From contig NC_047063.1 in the NCBI RefSeq assembly GCF_902459465.1, positions 6,874,343 through 6,938,342 on the forward strand: a stretch of 64,000 nt of DNA, written 5' to 3'. Under the pieces are notes generated by a model. That model saw only the letters and a list, made by a program, of their open reading frames with translations. It made no database searches and was not told the DNA's origin. Positions within the stretch are counted from its first letter, which is position 1, and each line of letters begins with the position of its first letter. This DNA is from Asterias rubens (Eukaryota > Echinodermata > Asteroidea > Forcipulatida > Asteriidae). Shown here piece after piece: positions 43,706 to 57,000 of the stretch. Both the position numbers and the translations under genes were made by a program.

Positions 43706-44618
43706 TTGGCGGTGGTCGGTAGGCTACATAAACAACATTCCAGTCAGTGATAGGATAAAGTGACCATGACCCAATTTCCTAGTAAGCAGAAAATGCTTCT
43801 AAGCAAATTGCATGCTGTAAAAAATGAATGGGGGCACTACTGAGTTTCAATAGTGTGAAATTTATTATGCTTATGGTGGGATACACCAAGTGAGAAGACT
43901 GGTTTTTGTTACCAAACGTATTCATGCATTCAGCACTTTGCCTAATGCACGTTTCATACAAGTTGTAAAAAGGCCCCGTGCTTTCACACTCGACTCGCGC
44001 GCATGGTCTTAAAGAAACCTGAAGATTGAATCCAAAACATACTGCTTGGGGAAAAACAAATAACGCGAAACTTGATTGTATTCAGGGGAGTGCTAATGGA
44101 ATTTCAATAGAGAAAACCCTTACACGAAGAAATAACCCATCTAAATAGCCGTCAAATACCTAAACAAACAAAAACCCGGATTTGCCCCATGCAGAATTGA
44201 TTGCTCAATTAAGTCTTGATAGTTGGACTCTTCATAACAAATGATCTTATGTAACCCAAGGCAAACGGGTCATAATAGTGCACAAACTTTGAACTCATAA
44301 AAAGTATTCGGCAATTTTGGAGCTATTCTCTTTATCAAGGATTATGCCTTATCTAATGGTACGACCCTAACCAGTACTGACCCTAACTACTATCTCACCA
44401 TCTCTTTATGGTTTGTAATGTTCGAAGGACGTATCATAAAATGCTGTGGTTTGACGTCTTTCTCTGAACACATTGACCACACACCTTCGCCACAAAGTCG
44501 CCCTTCAATGATTGATTACATAAAAAAAAGAAGGTCGGACTGCTCTTTTAGTGACTTTGTTGTCTTTGACATGGACCCCGCTCTCGACTCCGTGGCTTCT
44601 TCATTGGATCCAAACAGT
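43706..44618 (+). repeat. second copy of the 913 bp tandem duplication
   Basis: Preceded by a G-run of about 17. The intact copy leads into the open exon at 44301-45014. The G-run at both starts suggests slippage or misassembly at the junction. Confidence 0.9.
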
Positions 44619-45014
44619 CGTTACTACAGCATGGTAGCTACGGTCAATATTCTCAATCAAGCTAGGAAGGGAAAACGAAGGGTCGTCGGTTCATTTCTCC
44701 CAATAAGTCTATCTACCGCCACTTCCAAGACCAGTAGCTCTTCACTCAATAGGCAGCAGTCTTCAGATAGTAGCAAGACAAACGTACCTTACAGAGTCAA
44801 ATCTCGTTGGCAACAAGTTTTACCTCGATCGTGTTCCAATCGTCTCAAGCCAGTTGAAGGAACACCCATCCCTGATGTTGCTTTGCAAGAGGCAGGCAAC
44901 ATTGCCAATAAGTCCCAAGGCAGCAGAGCTGATCCCACAACAGCTGTAGGGTTGGCAGCGGCAGAGATGATTCTTCGGAGGAGGAAGATCCGAAGTTGGA
45001 GAGTTGCAAGAAAG
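44301..45014 (+). CDS. CNBD2: first recognised exon of the CNBD2-like gene
   Basis: The frame is open from the stop at 44298-44300 to the donor at 45015. The first ATG is 44418. If the exon is internal, an acceptor-like TTCTCTTTATCAAG (ending 44339) would add about 26 codons. The sequence is Ser/Arg-rich and disordered, with SFSDFVVFDMDPALDSVASS before a basic C-terminal patch (EMILRRRKIRSWRVARK) that leads into the RRVAWLAILVRRV exon. Upstream exons or the promoter are hidden by the 913-bp duplication. Confidence 0.7.
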
Positions 45015-48000
45015 GTCAATATTATAATTGTTCAAAGATGAATAAATGTCTATCAATGTTATTAGTTTTCTGCGATCAAATATTCCTGGTCAAAAGGAAT
45101 TCGAAGAGAATTGGGTGCTTGGATGGCGGTAAAGAAAGTGGACGGGGGATTTGTGTTTTTCCAAGTCTACGCCAGGTTTACTTTATCCAAGCCCGGTTTA
45201 CTCCCCTTAACTGCTTTGTATTGGGGATTGGAAAGGAAACAAATAATGAGTTGACATCAAACTAAAATGCTGTTTGTTGGGGGATGTTTGCAAAGGTGCT
45301 TTGGGGGACGTTTGTTAGGGTGCGTTCGTTTAGCTTCCCTGGGTCGACCCCGGTGCGTGGCGGTTTTTTTTTCCAGGACGAAGGTGGGTAAATATCTGCA
45401 CACTCTCGTCCTGGAAAAAAAGCACCACACACCGGGGTCGACCCAGGGAAGCTAAACGAACGCACTGATAGTTTGTTTGTTTGTTGTAATTCCCCTGGCC
45501 CTCTAACACACTTATGTCTTGTTATCGTTGGTACCAGTATTTATATAATAACACTCCATACCCAAGACCAGATACCAATTGTTTCACTCCACACTCAATT
45601 CTTTGCGATAAATAGACAGGACAGTGCAGCACGAGTTGAATTAGTACAAATGCTTGCTTCATTTACTTCATAATCATCTTTAAAATGTATTCCTTTTCCT
45701 TTTGCTTTTGTTTTTATAGAAAATACTATACCAGAAGTTTCGTCGCGTTGCATGGCTTGCAATTCTAGTCCGGCGCGTGTGTAAGATGCACTTTATTGAA
45801 GTCAGGTCAGTGTATGGAGTTAGTTTCAGTATTTATACAAATTCACAGGAGCGGAAATGTTGCCATTTAAAGTTCTGAACAGCTCCATGTGATGCCTATT
45901 ATATAGCAAGGATCTCACAATGAGTGAATGGCGGTCGCTCCATGCCTGGCCCAATTCCACCCGTCACATTATCCGGCAAATCCGACTGCTTGAAACAGTC
46001 CGATAGTCCCCTATTGCTCTGACAACCACCAAAAGGGCCGTACTTAAAACATCCCTGTAAATAAAAGCATTTAGTTTTTAGAAAAATATCTCAAAGTGAG
46101 ATTCTATTCTGATTAAAGACACTGGACACTATTGGTAATTGTCAAAGACCAGTCTTCTCAATCGGTGTATCTCAACATATGCATAACATAACAAACTTGT
46201 GAAAATTTGAGCATGATTGGTCATCGGAGTTGCGAGATAACTATGAAAGAAAAAAAACTCTCGTCACACGAAGCTGTGTGCTTTCAGATGCTTGATTTCG
46301 AGACCTCAATTCTAAACTTGAGGTCTCGAAATCAAATTCGTGGAAAATTACTTCTTTCTCGATAACTACGTCACTTCAGAGGGAGCCGTTTCTCACAATA
46401 CACAATACAATCAACCTCTCCCCATTACTCATTACCAGGAGAGGTTTTATGCTGATAATTATTTTGAGTAATTACCAATAGTGGCCACTGCCTTTAAGTC
46501 GGGGCCTACACAGTAAACAATTTCTTAAAAACAATCCGAAAACTAATTTAACAATGAGCCATTCCCCCACACGTCATTTATGTGTTTCGCAATTCAACAA
46601 AATAATAGATCAAATATTTTGGCCCAAAGTTTTTGGGTCGACTATGGGCGGCTCAAAATGTTGAAACCGTATGAAAGGCAATACACTTTTCGGAAAGTTT
46701 TTTACGCTAAAATCATAATGCCTATATCAGTAAATGGATGTGCATAAAATCGTAATAGAGATTGTCCACTTGCTAAATATTCTCGGCCCATGAGTATGAT
46801 GCGTACATAATTGTATCTGGAAAGCTCTGGTAATTTATCAGTTAATTAAAATTGTGAAATATGTTTTGATATATTCTTTATATCAACACGGATGGCATTG
46901 AGTATATACATTAAAGGCAGTGGACACTATAGGTAATTGTCAAAGACTAGCCTTCACAGTTGGTGTATCTCAACGTATGCATAAAATAACAAACCTGTGA
47001 AAATTTGAGCTCGATCGGTCGTCGGAGTTGCAAGATAACTATGAAAGAAAAAACACCCTTGTCACACGAAGTTGTGTGCGTTTAGATGGTTAATTTCGAG
47101 ACCTCAAGTTCTAAACTTGAGGTCTCAAAATCAAATTCGTGGAAAATTACTCCTTTCTCCAAAACTAGGTCACTTCAGAGGTAAACCAACTGTGAAGACT
47201 GATCTTTGACAATTACCAATAGTGTACACTGTCTTTAATTGCTTTTTGTTTTGTTTCTCAGTGACGATGCAGATCTTTCATTCGCCCAAGTATCAACCAA
47301 TAGGCCTACCGCAAGGCATGACATGATGTTTGACGTCACTCAATTCAGAGCCAAGAAACAGGTGACGTGCACTCTCTACATTCCTGGGTCATGATTTGAC
47401 GTGAATTCCTGGTCCAATGTGGTCCGGCCCTTATGAACCCAGAGTCTGGCTCACTTTTGACCCGGGGATGTTTGGATGGGAAATCGAGAAACATGTTTTA
47501 CTTGTATCATTGCAATTATTATTTGCATCTGAAATTTATATTTAAACATTTACGTGAATTTTTGCGAATTGGGGCACGAACCGTTAATATTTACGTAAAT
47601 TTGTACGTGAATATTCACGATTTCGGGCACAAATCGCAAATATTTACGTGAATATTTACGTGAATATTAATTTGCAATTTGGGCAAGAAATCGTGAATAT
47701 TTATGTGAATATTTGCGTAAATATATTTGCGTTTGGTCACAAACCGCAAATATATACGTGAATATTTACGTGAATGTTTTCGATTTAGGGCAAAATCCAT
47801 GAATATTGACGTCAATATAATACAAAATGTTCAATGTCCCTTCAGGGCCACCAAACTTTAATATTTTAAAACGATGTAAAACTTCAGACGAGTAAAATGT
47901 GCCAATCATTCATAATGTGGGACTCTGCTATTATTTTCTGTAGAAGCTGTTGTCGTTGGAGGCGAAACGAATTCTGCGAACTCCAGCAGAGGAACGTACA

Positions 48001-51000
48001 ACACAGGAACTGTATTATGTAAGAAGGTGGTCAATGCGCACACGCTAAATTAAATTACATGTATCCAGGAAAAATTTTTCTGTGATTTCTGTCCTATGAT
48101 TTTGTTTCTTCTTTTTCTTTTTGCAAGAGCATTTCGTTTCATATGAAAGCTGTTTATATCAATGCAATGTTATGGTTATTGATATTGTATATAATGTTGA
48201 TGTTGATTGATTCTCAGGTGCAAATAGCTGTGCGTGGATTGAAGGATATTGCTGGTTACCCTGTCAATATGCAGAAGCGTCTAGCCAAGGTTTGCTGGTA
48301 TGAGTCGTATGGACACAACCGCGTCATTGTTAGAGAAGGACACAAACCACGATGTTTTTACTTCGTCTTCTCGGGATCAGGTATAGGGGCTTATACTCGA
48401 TATATCATACTACTTGGGATCATCTGGAGGTCGTTGGTTCAAACCCCGCTCCGGTCAGGCTTTCTTTGTTCCAACCTAAGCTATTTAAAACCCAGTCAGT
48501 TTCCCTTGTACTATATGTATTATCAAAAAGTAGAATTTCCTTAAGGCGATCTCTGGCTGCCGCTTCGCAGGTTGTATCGTAATTGGATGGGGCATTGGCT
48601 ACACGGCAGCTTACATGGCTTCTGACTGGTACCCCCAAACAAAGATATTGACTAACACTAATAGAAGAGAGGCCGCCAACATGGTAGAGCGCCGGTACGT
48701 TTCGGGAGGTCGTTGGTTCAAGTCCGCTCCGGTCAACTTTTCTTTGTTCAAACTCAAACTTTTTAAAACTAACCTAGTCAGTTTCTCTTGTGTGGTTTAA
48801 TACTTGATATTATCATAATAATCACGTCATAGTTATGAATGGCATGGAGTCATGATTTGCAAATATAGGCCTAAGTTAAAGTTTCGCATGGCGCTTGTAC
48901 TAAGTCATAACTATGACATAAAGTAATGATTATGACTTTTAAATGTTAGGTTTTTTCTCTCTCTCGGAATTTGTCTTTATCACTTCCATCAGGGTGCTTT
49001 TGTTACAGTTCTTGAGCCATACTTTTCTGTAGTTGATTTGTTGCACTTCTTACCTCTCTGTGTTTAGTTGTAGTGACTGTGCTGGAACCAGGTCGATTAA
49101 CACAACGCACTGTCGCCATTTTAAAGAGAGGAGACAGTTTTGGTGTAAGTACATGATGTGTTGAAAACTTATGAACTCTCCTCAAACAATATCGACAGGA
49201 GTTTTCAAGAGTAAGGCAGCTTTGCTTTTTATATACACACTAGGGAGGTTTAACTGCCGCGAGCAAAAACGTGAACGTGAACTTAAAATTGTGTTTTAAA
49301 AAATTCACGTTTTAGGCATACGTAAAGTTACCATTGTTCACGTCAGGTACTTACGCGCAGACGACATACGTGAACATGAAATAAGCCCAAAGTGGTGACT
49401 TAACCTAGAAACGACACAATTTGTTGACATTCGTGTTCACGTTTTTCTCGCGTAGCGTGCAGCTAAACCTCTCCTTGTAAAATATAATATAGATACGATT
49501 TATGCAGATATTATGCGTATACGACTAAAGAGATGTTGATGCTAAATTGAATTCCTAGCCTAGTAAAAGAAAATTAAATAATAGTAGGCCTAATCACGCT
49601 AGGACCACTTACAATGCACATTTTAAGGTGTCCAGGCATTTAATGGTCTGGACACCTTTTTCTCACTTGGTGAATCTAAACATAATGCATAAAATAACAA
49701 ACCTATGAAAATTTGGACTCGGTTGATCGTCGAAGTTGCGAGAGAATAGTGGAACAAAGACTACCCTTGTCGCACAAGTTTTGTCCTTTCAGATGCTTGA
49801 ACTCGAGACCTCATCGCTCGTATACAGTGCTAACACACATCGGTATGGGTAAAACCAAAATTAATATTCTTTATCCCAGATGCAAATTTAACATCTATTA
49901 TATAGTTGCGGTACCCGCTGCCAAAACACAGGATTCGAACTGCTTCTAGCTACCGGGCAACCTCGGTAGTCTAGTTTGTAAGACACTGCTCTAGAATTGC
50001 AAGGGTCGTGGGTTCGAATCCCACCCGAGTAACATGCCTGTGATATTTTTTTTCACAGGACTCGGGAAAGTACTGAGTATTACAGTGCTAACACACATCG
50101 GTGTATGAGTAAAAAAACAAAATTATTAATCTTTATTCCCGATGCAAATTTAACATCTCTTATATCGTTGCAGTACCCACTGCCAAAACATAGGATTCGA
50201 ACTGCCTTTAGCTACCGGGCAACCTCGGTAGTCTAGTTTGTAAGACACTGCTCTAGAATTGCAAGGGGCGTGGGTTCGAATCCCACCCGAGTAACATGCC
50301 TGTGATATTTTTTTAACAGGACTCGGGGAAAGTACTGAGTATTACAGTGCTAACACACATCGGTGCATGAGTAAAAAAAACAAAATTAATATTCTTTATC
50401 CCCATGCAAATTTAACATCTCTTATATCGTTGCAGTACCCACTGTCACAGGATTCGAACTGCCTCTAGCTACCGGGCAACCTCGGTAGTCTAGTTGGTAA
50501 GACCATGGAGGAAGGAAGAGAAGGAACTTTCAGGTCACTAGCGGTGGATCAAAATTTGGGTATAGGCACACGAGGGTGGTTGGTATTCACTTAATCGTGT
50601 TAATCGTTAAGGTATACAGTAGCGTCCAAAAATGTTATCGCGTCTCAAAAAAGTAGTTTTTTCTGTATTATATCCATACGACATACGATACCATAGTTGA
50701 GTGAAAACCAAGGTATACCGGTGATTACGAGGTGTCGTTGAACGACAGCGGTACCACGGGTTCGACTTTTGAAGTCCATTCGTTCGAGCTCCTTCTCTTC
50801 CTTCCTCCATGGTAAGACACTGCTCTAGAATTGCAAGGGTCGTGGGTTCGAATTCCACCCGAGTAACACGTCTGTGATGTTTTTTTCACAGGACTCGGGA
50901 AAGTACTGAGTATACAGTGCTAACACACATCGGTGTATGGGTAAAAAAAAGAATAATAGTCTCGAATTCAGTTCAAATATTTTAGTGAGAAGTTACTCCT

Positions 51001-54000
51001 TTCTCAAAGACTACGTTATTTCAGGGGGAGCTGTTTCTCACAATGTTTTAACCTATCAATAGCTCCCCATTGCTCGTTAACAAGTAAGTTTTTATGGTAA
51101 CAGTTATTTTGACTAATTACTAATAGTGTCCAGTGCATTTAAACACAAAGTAGGCCTACGTACATGGATTAAAATTGTTAGAAACAACATGGCAGTTTCA
51201 TTCTGTAAGCGTTATACGTATAGGTCACTGTAACATGATATCAAGCCCCCATTTGCCCGTCTGTTTACTTTGAAGGAACTCGCTATATTGAACCAAAGTA
51301 AACGAACCTCAACAGTTACATCCCGTGAAGACCTGGAACTTCTAGTTATATCTATTGAGGTATGAACAAACCTACTGTGACCAGATATTGATGATAAGTA
51401 CGTTCCGATTTATGTGGCATCTTGTGCTGGTCGGAAATAATTCCGTCAACATTCAAACAATCGTAATATCATTCGATGTACGATTTTATATATAATCCAT
51501 GTCCAGGCTAGCAATGACGGCTAACACTGGTCAACAAATATAGCACTTGATTGTTGAATTGCCAAATCATTTCAATCTTACATGAACAACGGCAACCAGC
51601 CTTCGTTTACTGATGATTTACTACAATGTTACAGGAACACGTTGCCTTGGATCGGACGAGTTGGTCTGTGAAAAGCGTTTGAAACCGTTTGTTATGAAAT
51701 GTAAATGGTTAGAAAGATGTTTTAAAAGTACAACTCAAACTTGCACGTTTTCTTTTTACCTCGTCGACTAACACGGTCGGCCATTTTTGGGAGTCAAAAA
51801 CTTGACTCCCATTAATGGCCGACCGTGTTAGTCGACGAGGTAAAAAGAAAACCACGCAATTTCGAGGCATATTTGTATAGATCATTGTTTTCTACTTTTA
51901 CAACATCTTTCTACCCATATGCAGTTTATAACAAACGGTTACAGAACGCCTTTTAAAGACCAACTCGACCGATCCAAGGCAACGTGTTCCTTTAAACGCT
52001 TGAACGTCGGCATCTTTTGCACGAGCTCTGTGATATTTAATCGTCTTACTTTTATCTTTTAGGATTTTATGAAGATTTTTATGTCAGGCGGAGTAAAAAG
52101 ACTCACTGATTCAGACCACATTGCATTTATAAGGTGAGAAGTTATAATAAGTATTATAATCAAGTGAATACGAACTTTTCCCTTGATACGAATGTTGTAT
52201 TCGATAATGCCTTTTCGTCTTGTATGTTTATAGGAGTATCGACTTCCTAAAGGGTTGGCCAATCGAGCTACTTGATCTAAATCCAAAACAATGCGTCTTC
52301 AATTTTTTCAGGTATTTGCAAATTTGAAATTGACTTAATAATTAGTGCCGAGTCGTTACTTGTTTTATCTGAAAAGATACTGAAACCACAATACATGTTT
52401 ACGTTAATCATATTTATTTATTGGTTAAAAGGAGTTCCTCGAGTCTAAAACAATCAATTTTGTTTAAAAAAAAGTTCTTTTAAAACGACAAAATAACTAT
52501 ATGTGATATCTTTGCAGAAGAGGCGCAGTGCTAGTCAGGGATAGTAAGTGTTCAAATTGGATCTATATTGTCAAAACGGTAGGTTGGTCTTAAGGATTGT
52601 TATAGTATTGGTAATTGTCAAAGACCTGGGGTCGATTTCACAAGAGTTAGGACTCGTCTTATCTCGAGTTAGGACGAGAAACTCGTCCTAACTTAGGATT
52701 AATCTTAAGGTCTGCATGCAACAGTGCAGATGGGACCCGTCCTATTGCTACTCTCACACTAGGGAAAATATGCTAGCGAATGGGCTTACGAATGGAATTA
52801 TTTGACAATCGCTCAAACTTCGCAACATTCGCCGTGTTTCGTAAGCGTTGGTAACAATTTCGGAACATTCACTAGTCATTCTCCACCTCTTTTCGAAGAT
52901 CACTCAATCAAAATGTGGCGAATATTCTTGCGATTATGAATAAATTCTTTCGAATAAAAATGTTTACATTCGCGGTGAATTCGCCAAACAACAATTGCGA
53001 TTGGATGGTGAATATTTTCATCTTGGTCACCCCTCGGTCGGCCCTCGACCTCTCCTTAACAATATATGACGAATGATTACCAACGCTTGACAATGCTAGC
53101 CACTGCCTTACAAACATGCACCGATATTGCGCACGTCCCGACTGAGCTTACCAACAATTTCAAACAAATGAAGCGTTTGCTAGCGAATGTTACGAATGCT
53201 TGCGAATGCCTGCGAATGCTTACGAAAGGACTTACAAACGTTAATAATGCTCTTAGGAATGTTACGAATGTCTTACCATCGTTGCCAATGTCTTGCCATT
53301 TTCTGACTAATTTCCGAACAATGGATTACGCGGCCGCGATTGCTATAAATACCGGGGCGAATCTTGCTCTGGCCACTTTTTCGTTTGACCATGGTAGAGG
53401 AAGAAAAGGAGCTCGAACGACCCGCAAAACCGCAGAGTAACAAAAGAATACCCTGACAATGCCCCTGTCTGGCCAGTGGAAAAAGATAGGAGGCCTCCAG
53501 CTGGACGGCCGATTAACGAGCGGGATTAAATCTCTTTGTACAGAACCCGTGGTACCGCCGCTCTGCACCGTTGCCTTCGTGTAAAGTTGATCATTGTGAA
53601 GAATTGTGAATATACACTGTTAATTTTGGTTTTTACCCATACACCGATGTGTGTTAGCACTGTATACTCAGTACTTTCCCGAGTCCTGTGAAAAAATATC
53701 ACAGGCATGTTACTCGGGTGGGATTCGAACCCACGACCCTTGCAATTCTAGAGCAGTGTCTTACCAGTGAATATACACGTTTTCATTTACCGTTTGTGGT
53801 GTTTCTCTGAAACATCATGGCATATTTTAATTTTTTTTGCGACTTTCCGGTCACTCGCGGTGGTTCAAAATTTGGGTATTTGCACACGAGGGTGGTTGAT
53901 ATTCAATTGTGTTTTTCGATTTGGTGAGCACAAGTGTACACAATTTTTATCAGGTCTCAAAAAAGTAGTTTTTTCTCTATTATATCCATACGACATATTA

Positions 54001-57000
54001 TGACACCATAGTTGAGTGAAGAACCAAGTGCGCACGCGCAAACTCGCATACGCTAGGTCGCCCATTGTCTGTATAAGGTATACCGGTGATTACGAGGTGT
54101 CGTTAAACGACCGCGGTACCACGGGTTCGACTTTTGAAGTCCCTTCGTTAGAGCTCATTCTCTTCCTTCCTCCATGGTTTGACAAACAGCAACACCACAT
54201 TTGTAAGAAAGGGGACCCGCGAAGGTTACAAACGCCTAAAGCCCGGTTCAAACTTCATGCGAAGGCGAATGCAGAGCGAATATTGGTGACGCAACAATCG
54301 GTACGCGCTCCATTTCCCTTTGTGATGCAATGACATTCGCATCGCACGAAGCATTCGCAGGAAGTATGAACCGGACTTTACAGGTGCATTTACGAACGTT
54401 GCCACAGCTTACGCATGCTTTACAGACGTTAACAATGGCTTACCAATGCTAACAAATGTCGAGGCGAATGACCGTCTTCGCAACATTCGCTGCAACAAAC
54501 CGATTTGTAAATTGACCGATCTTCGTAAATTGACCGATCTTCGTAAGGAGATGGGGCTTGACGGGTAACCGCTCCGAATTTGTTACGAACGCTTACGAAG
54601 ACACGGCGAATGTTGCGAAGTATGGGCGATTGTCAAATATTTTCATTCGTAAGCACATTCACTTTAATATTATGCGCAACAGTGTGAAACAGCATTGGGA
54701 AGCGCTTTTTAATTTCAGCGAATGTTGCGAAGACAGTCATTCACCGTAGATTTTCGTAAGCATTGGTAGCCATTAGTAACGTTGGTAAAGCGTTGGCAAC
54801 TTTCGTAAGCTATTGTAAGGCATCTGCAATCATTGGCTAGCATTGTTAAGCATTCGTAAAAATTCGTAACATATTGGTACGGACAGGTCGAGGGGTGACC
54901 GAGGGCGAAAGTGAAAATATTCACTATCAATTCGCAAATTTTGGGCGAGTTCACCGCGAATTTCAAGTATCCATATTCGCCCAAGTGTGAGAGTAGCATA
55001 AGACTTTGTGAAATCGACGGCTGCATCCTTATTTGGTGTATAGAACAACATTATGCATAAAATAACAAACCTGTGAACATTGGGCTAAATTGGTTATCAA
55101 AGTTGCAAGAAAAATAAGAATAAACGTGAATAAACATCATTATTGCATAAAATTGTGTGCTTTCAGATAGGTGTGAAAATTACCCCATTCGCTAACAAAG
55201 GGGTCGTTTCTAACAATGCTTTAAGTATCAACATCTCTCTAGTGCTCTTTACCAAGTAAATTTATAGGGTCATTAAGTTTTGGAAATTAAACTAAACTGA
55301 AATTCAGTGGGAAAAAAGTACTAAATAAAAAGATATAACAAAGTTACTGGGAACGAGGATGATGAAATGATGGGAGAAACAGGACGCAATGATGACAATG
55401 TAAGACTACGGAATGGGCAGATCAGAACAGAGGGGACATGAAGTACAACGAGGTTGTCCTTACGAGTAGTTCAGCTTAATTTTATGAACGCATAAAAACA
55501 AGTTAAAATTGTTACATTTTTAACAGGGTAGCTGTTCTGTTATAATAAAGCTTAAACAAGGGAAATCAACCGAAAAAACATCAAAGAATACAATAAAGAA
55601 AGGTAAGTTTATTGAAGGTGAGTGTAGTGCACGATGTTTTCTGCGTCTGTCGTGGGTTAATCAAGTTTGGGAGTTCACCACAGAAATATAACACACATTA
55701 ATTGTTTTGTTGCACCCCTTGTGATTAGAAGATCGATATCAATTCACTTGCAATATTATTGCAAAATGTTAATACAATGAAGAAGGCCTAATACACCCGT
55801 AAAACAAACATCTAGAAGCAAAGGCAATCGTATTATAACACTAAGCAACAACTAAAAACCACAAAACACATGGTGATGGAGTTGGAGGGGGCCAATAAAA
55901 GCAAAGCTTGTTCAGTATGGACCCCCCCCCCCCATAGAAGACCCTTCTGAAGGAACAAAGGGGTATCAGAACATAGGGGTGGCAGAACATAGGGGTATCG
56001 GATTATGTCGGAACACAGGGGTGTTCCGAAACATAGGGGTATCGGAACATAAGAGTGTTGGAACACAGGGATATCGGAACATGTCGGAACATACGGTTGT
56101 CGGAACTTAGGAGTACCGGAACATAAAGGTATCGGGACATATGAGTGTCGGAACACGAGTGTCGGAACATAGGGGTGTCGGAACATAGGGGTAGCGGGAT
56201 ATAGGGGTATCGGAACACAGGGGTATCGGAACATAGGGGTTTAGGAACGTCAGGGTATCGATACATGAGTGTCGGAACATAGGGATGTCGGAACATAGGG
56301 GTGTCGGAACATAGGGGTATCGGAGCACAGGGGTGTCGGAACATAGGGGTTTAGGAACGTAAGGGTATCGGAACATATGGGTGTCGGAACATAGGGGTAT
56401 GGGTATCAATTGTCGATGTTCCTCCACAATGTTGTTTATTAACTTATACAATACGACCCCACCCTACAGAAGGGAAGAGAACCATGGGTTCGAAGCACCC
56501 CAACCTCGTCTGTCGTCTGCCGCCTTCACGTCACGAGGCAAGACTCATCAAAAAAGAAAACTCATTTCTTCGTAACAAGGTTCGCCTCTTGCAAAGAACA
56601 AGGCCATCATTGTTTCACCGCGGTATGGATTTACCTCTAGTATCACCAGCTGGTCACGGTGAACATAGTAAGCTAGACATGGAGACAACTAAGATGGAAA
56701 GCAAGGAGCTAAGGAGGATTATTGAAGCCTCTGGATTAACAATACATGAAGAGGAGAAGGATGAAGACAGTGGAAAGACGGAGGAACACGAAGATTCGAG
56801 AAATGAGGTAGATACAAAGTTATTATTGTGTTAACTAACTTTGCCTATCTTGAACATTCTCTTGATTTATTTGTGATCAAGAAATGAGCAATGCTAGTGA
56901 ATGTCCCGAATTTGGCAACGTGCCGTTGACATTAATAGGGACTTTTCGTTTTCGACGACGGATGGTTCTGCGACGGTAAAGATGACATTTGGCGTCATCT

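Larger units (their letters stand above)
45806..47261. other. intron with two MITEs
   Basis: Besides the TTAAAGGCAGTGGACACTAT-family copies at 46112-46497 and 46911-47238, nothing else is recognised. Confidence 0.6.
49630..51145. mobile_element. TTAAAGGCAGTGGACACTAT-family MITE split by a tRNA-like array
   Basis: The 5' half (AAAATTTGGACTCGGTTGA to GAACTCGAGACCTC, about 49640-49820) and the 3' half (CTCGAATTCAGTTCAAATAT to CTAATAGTGTCCAGTGC, about 50958-51143) are colinear with intact copies. The ~1.1 kb between them is the tandem tRNA-like array. Confidence 0.7.
52579..55526. other. large intron filled with nested inverted-repeat elements
   Basis: Contains an outer foldback element (52745-54998), a nested 5-bp-TSD element (53389-54177) and a TTAAAGGCAGTGGACACTAT-family fragment (55045-55285). 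Confidence 0.7.

Noticed and set aside
44789..45056. Minus-strand ORFs opposite the first CNBD2-like exon
   Set aside because: Shadow frames of a real plus-strand exon.
49959..50866. tRNA gene cluster
   Set aside because: Anticodon stems do not pair; repeated flanks indicate a SINE-type repeat.
55833..56451. Minus-strand ORFs rich in Pro, Tyr, Cys and Ser
   Set aside because: Produced by the 16-bp minisatellite in three frames; lies in a CNBD2-like intron.
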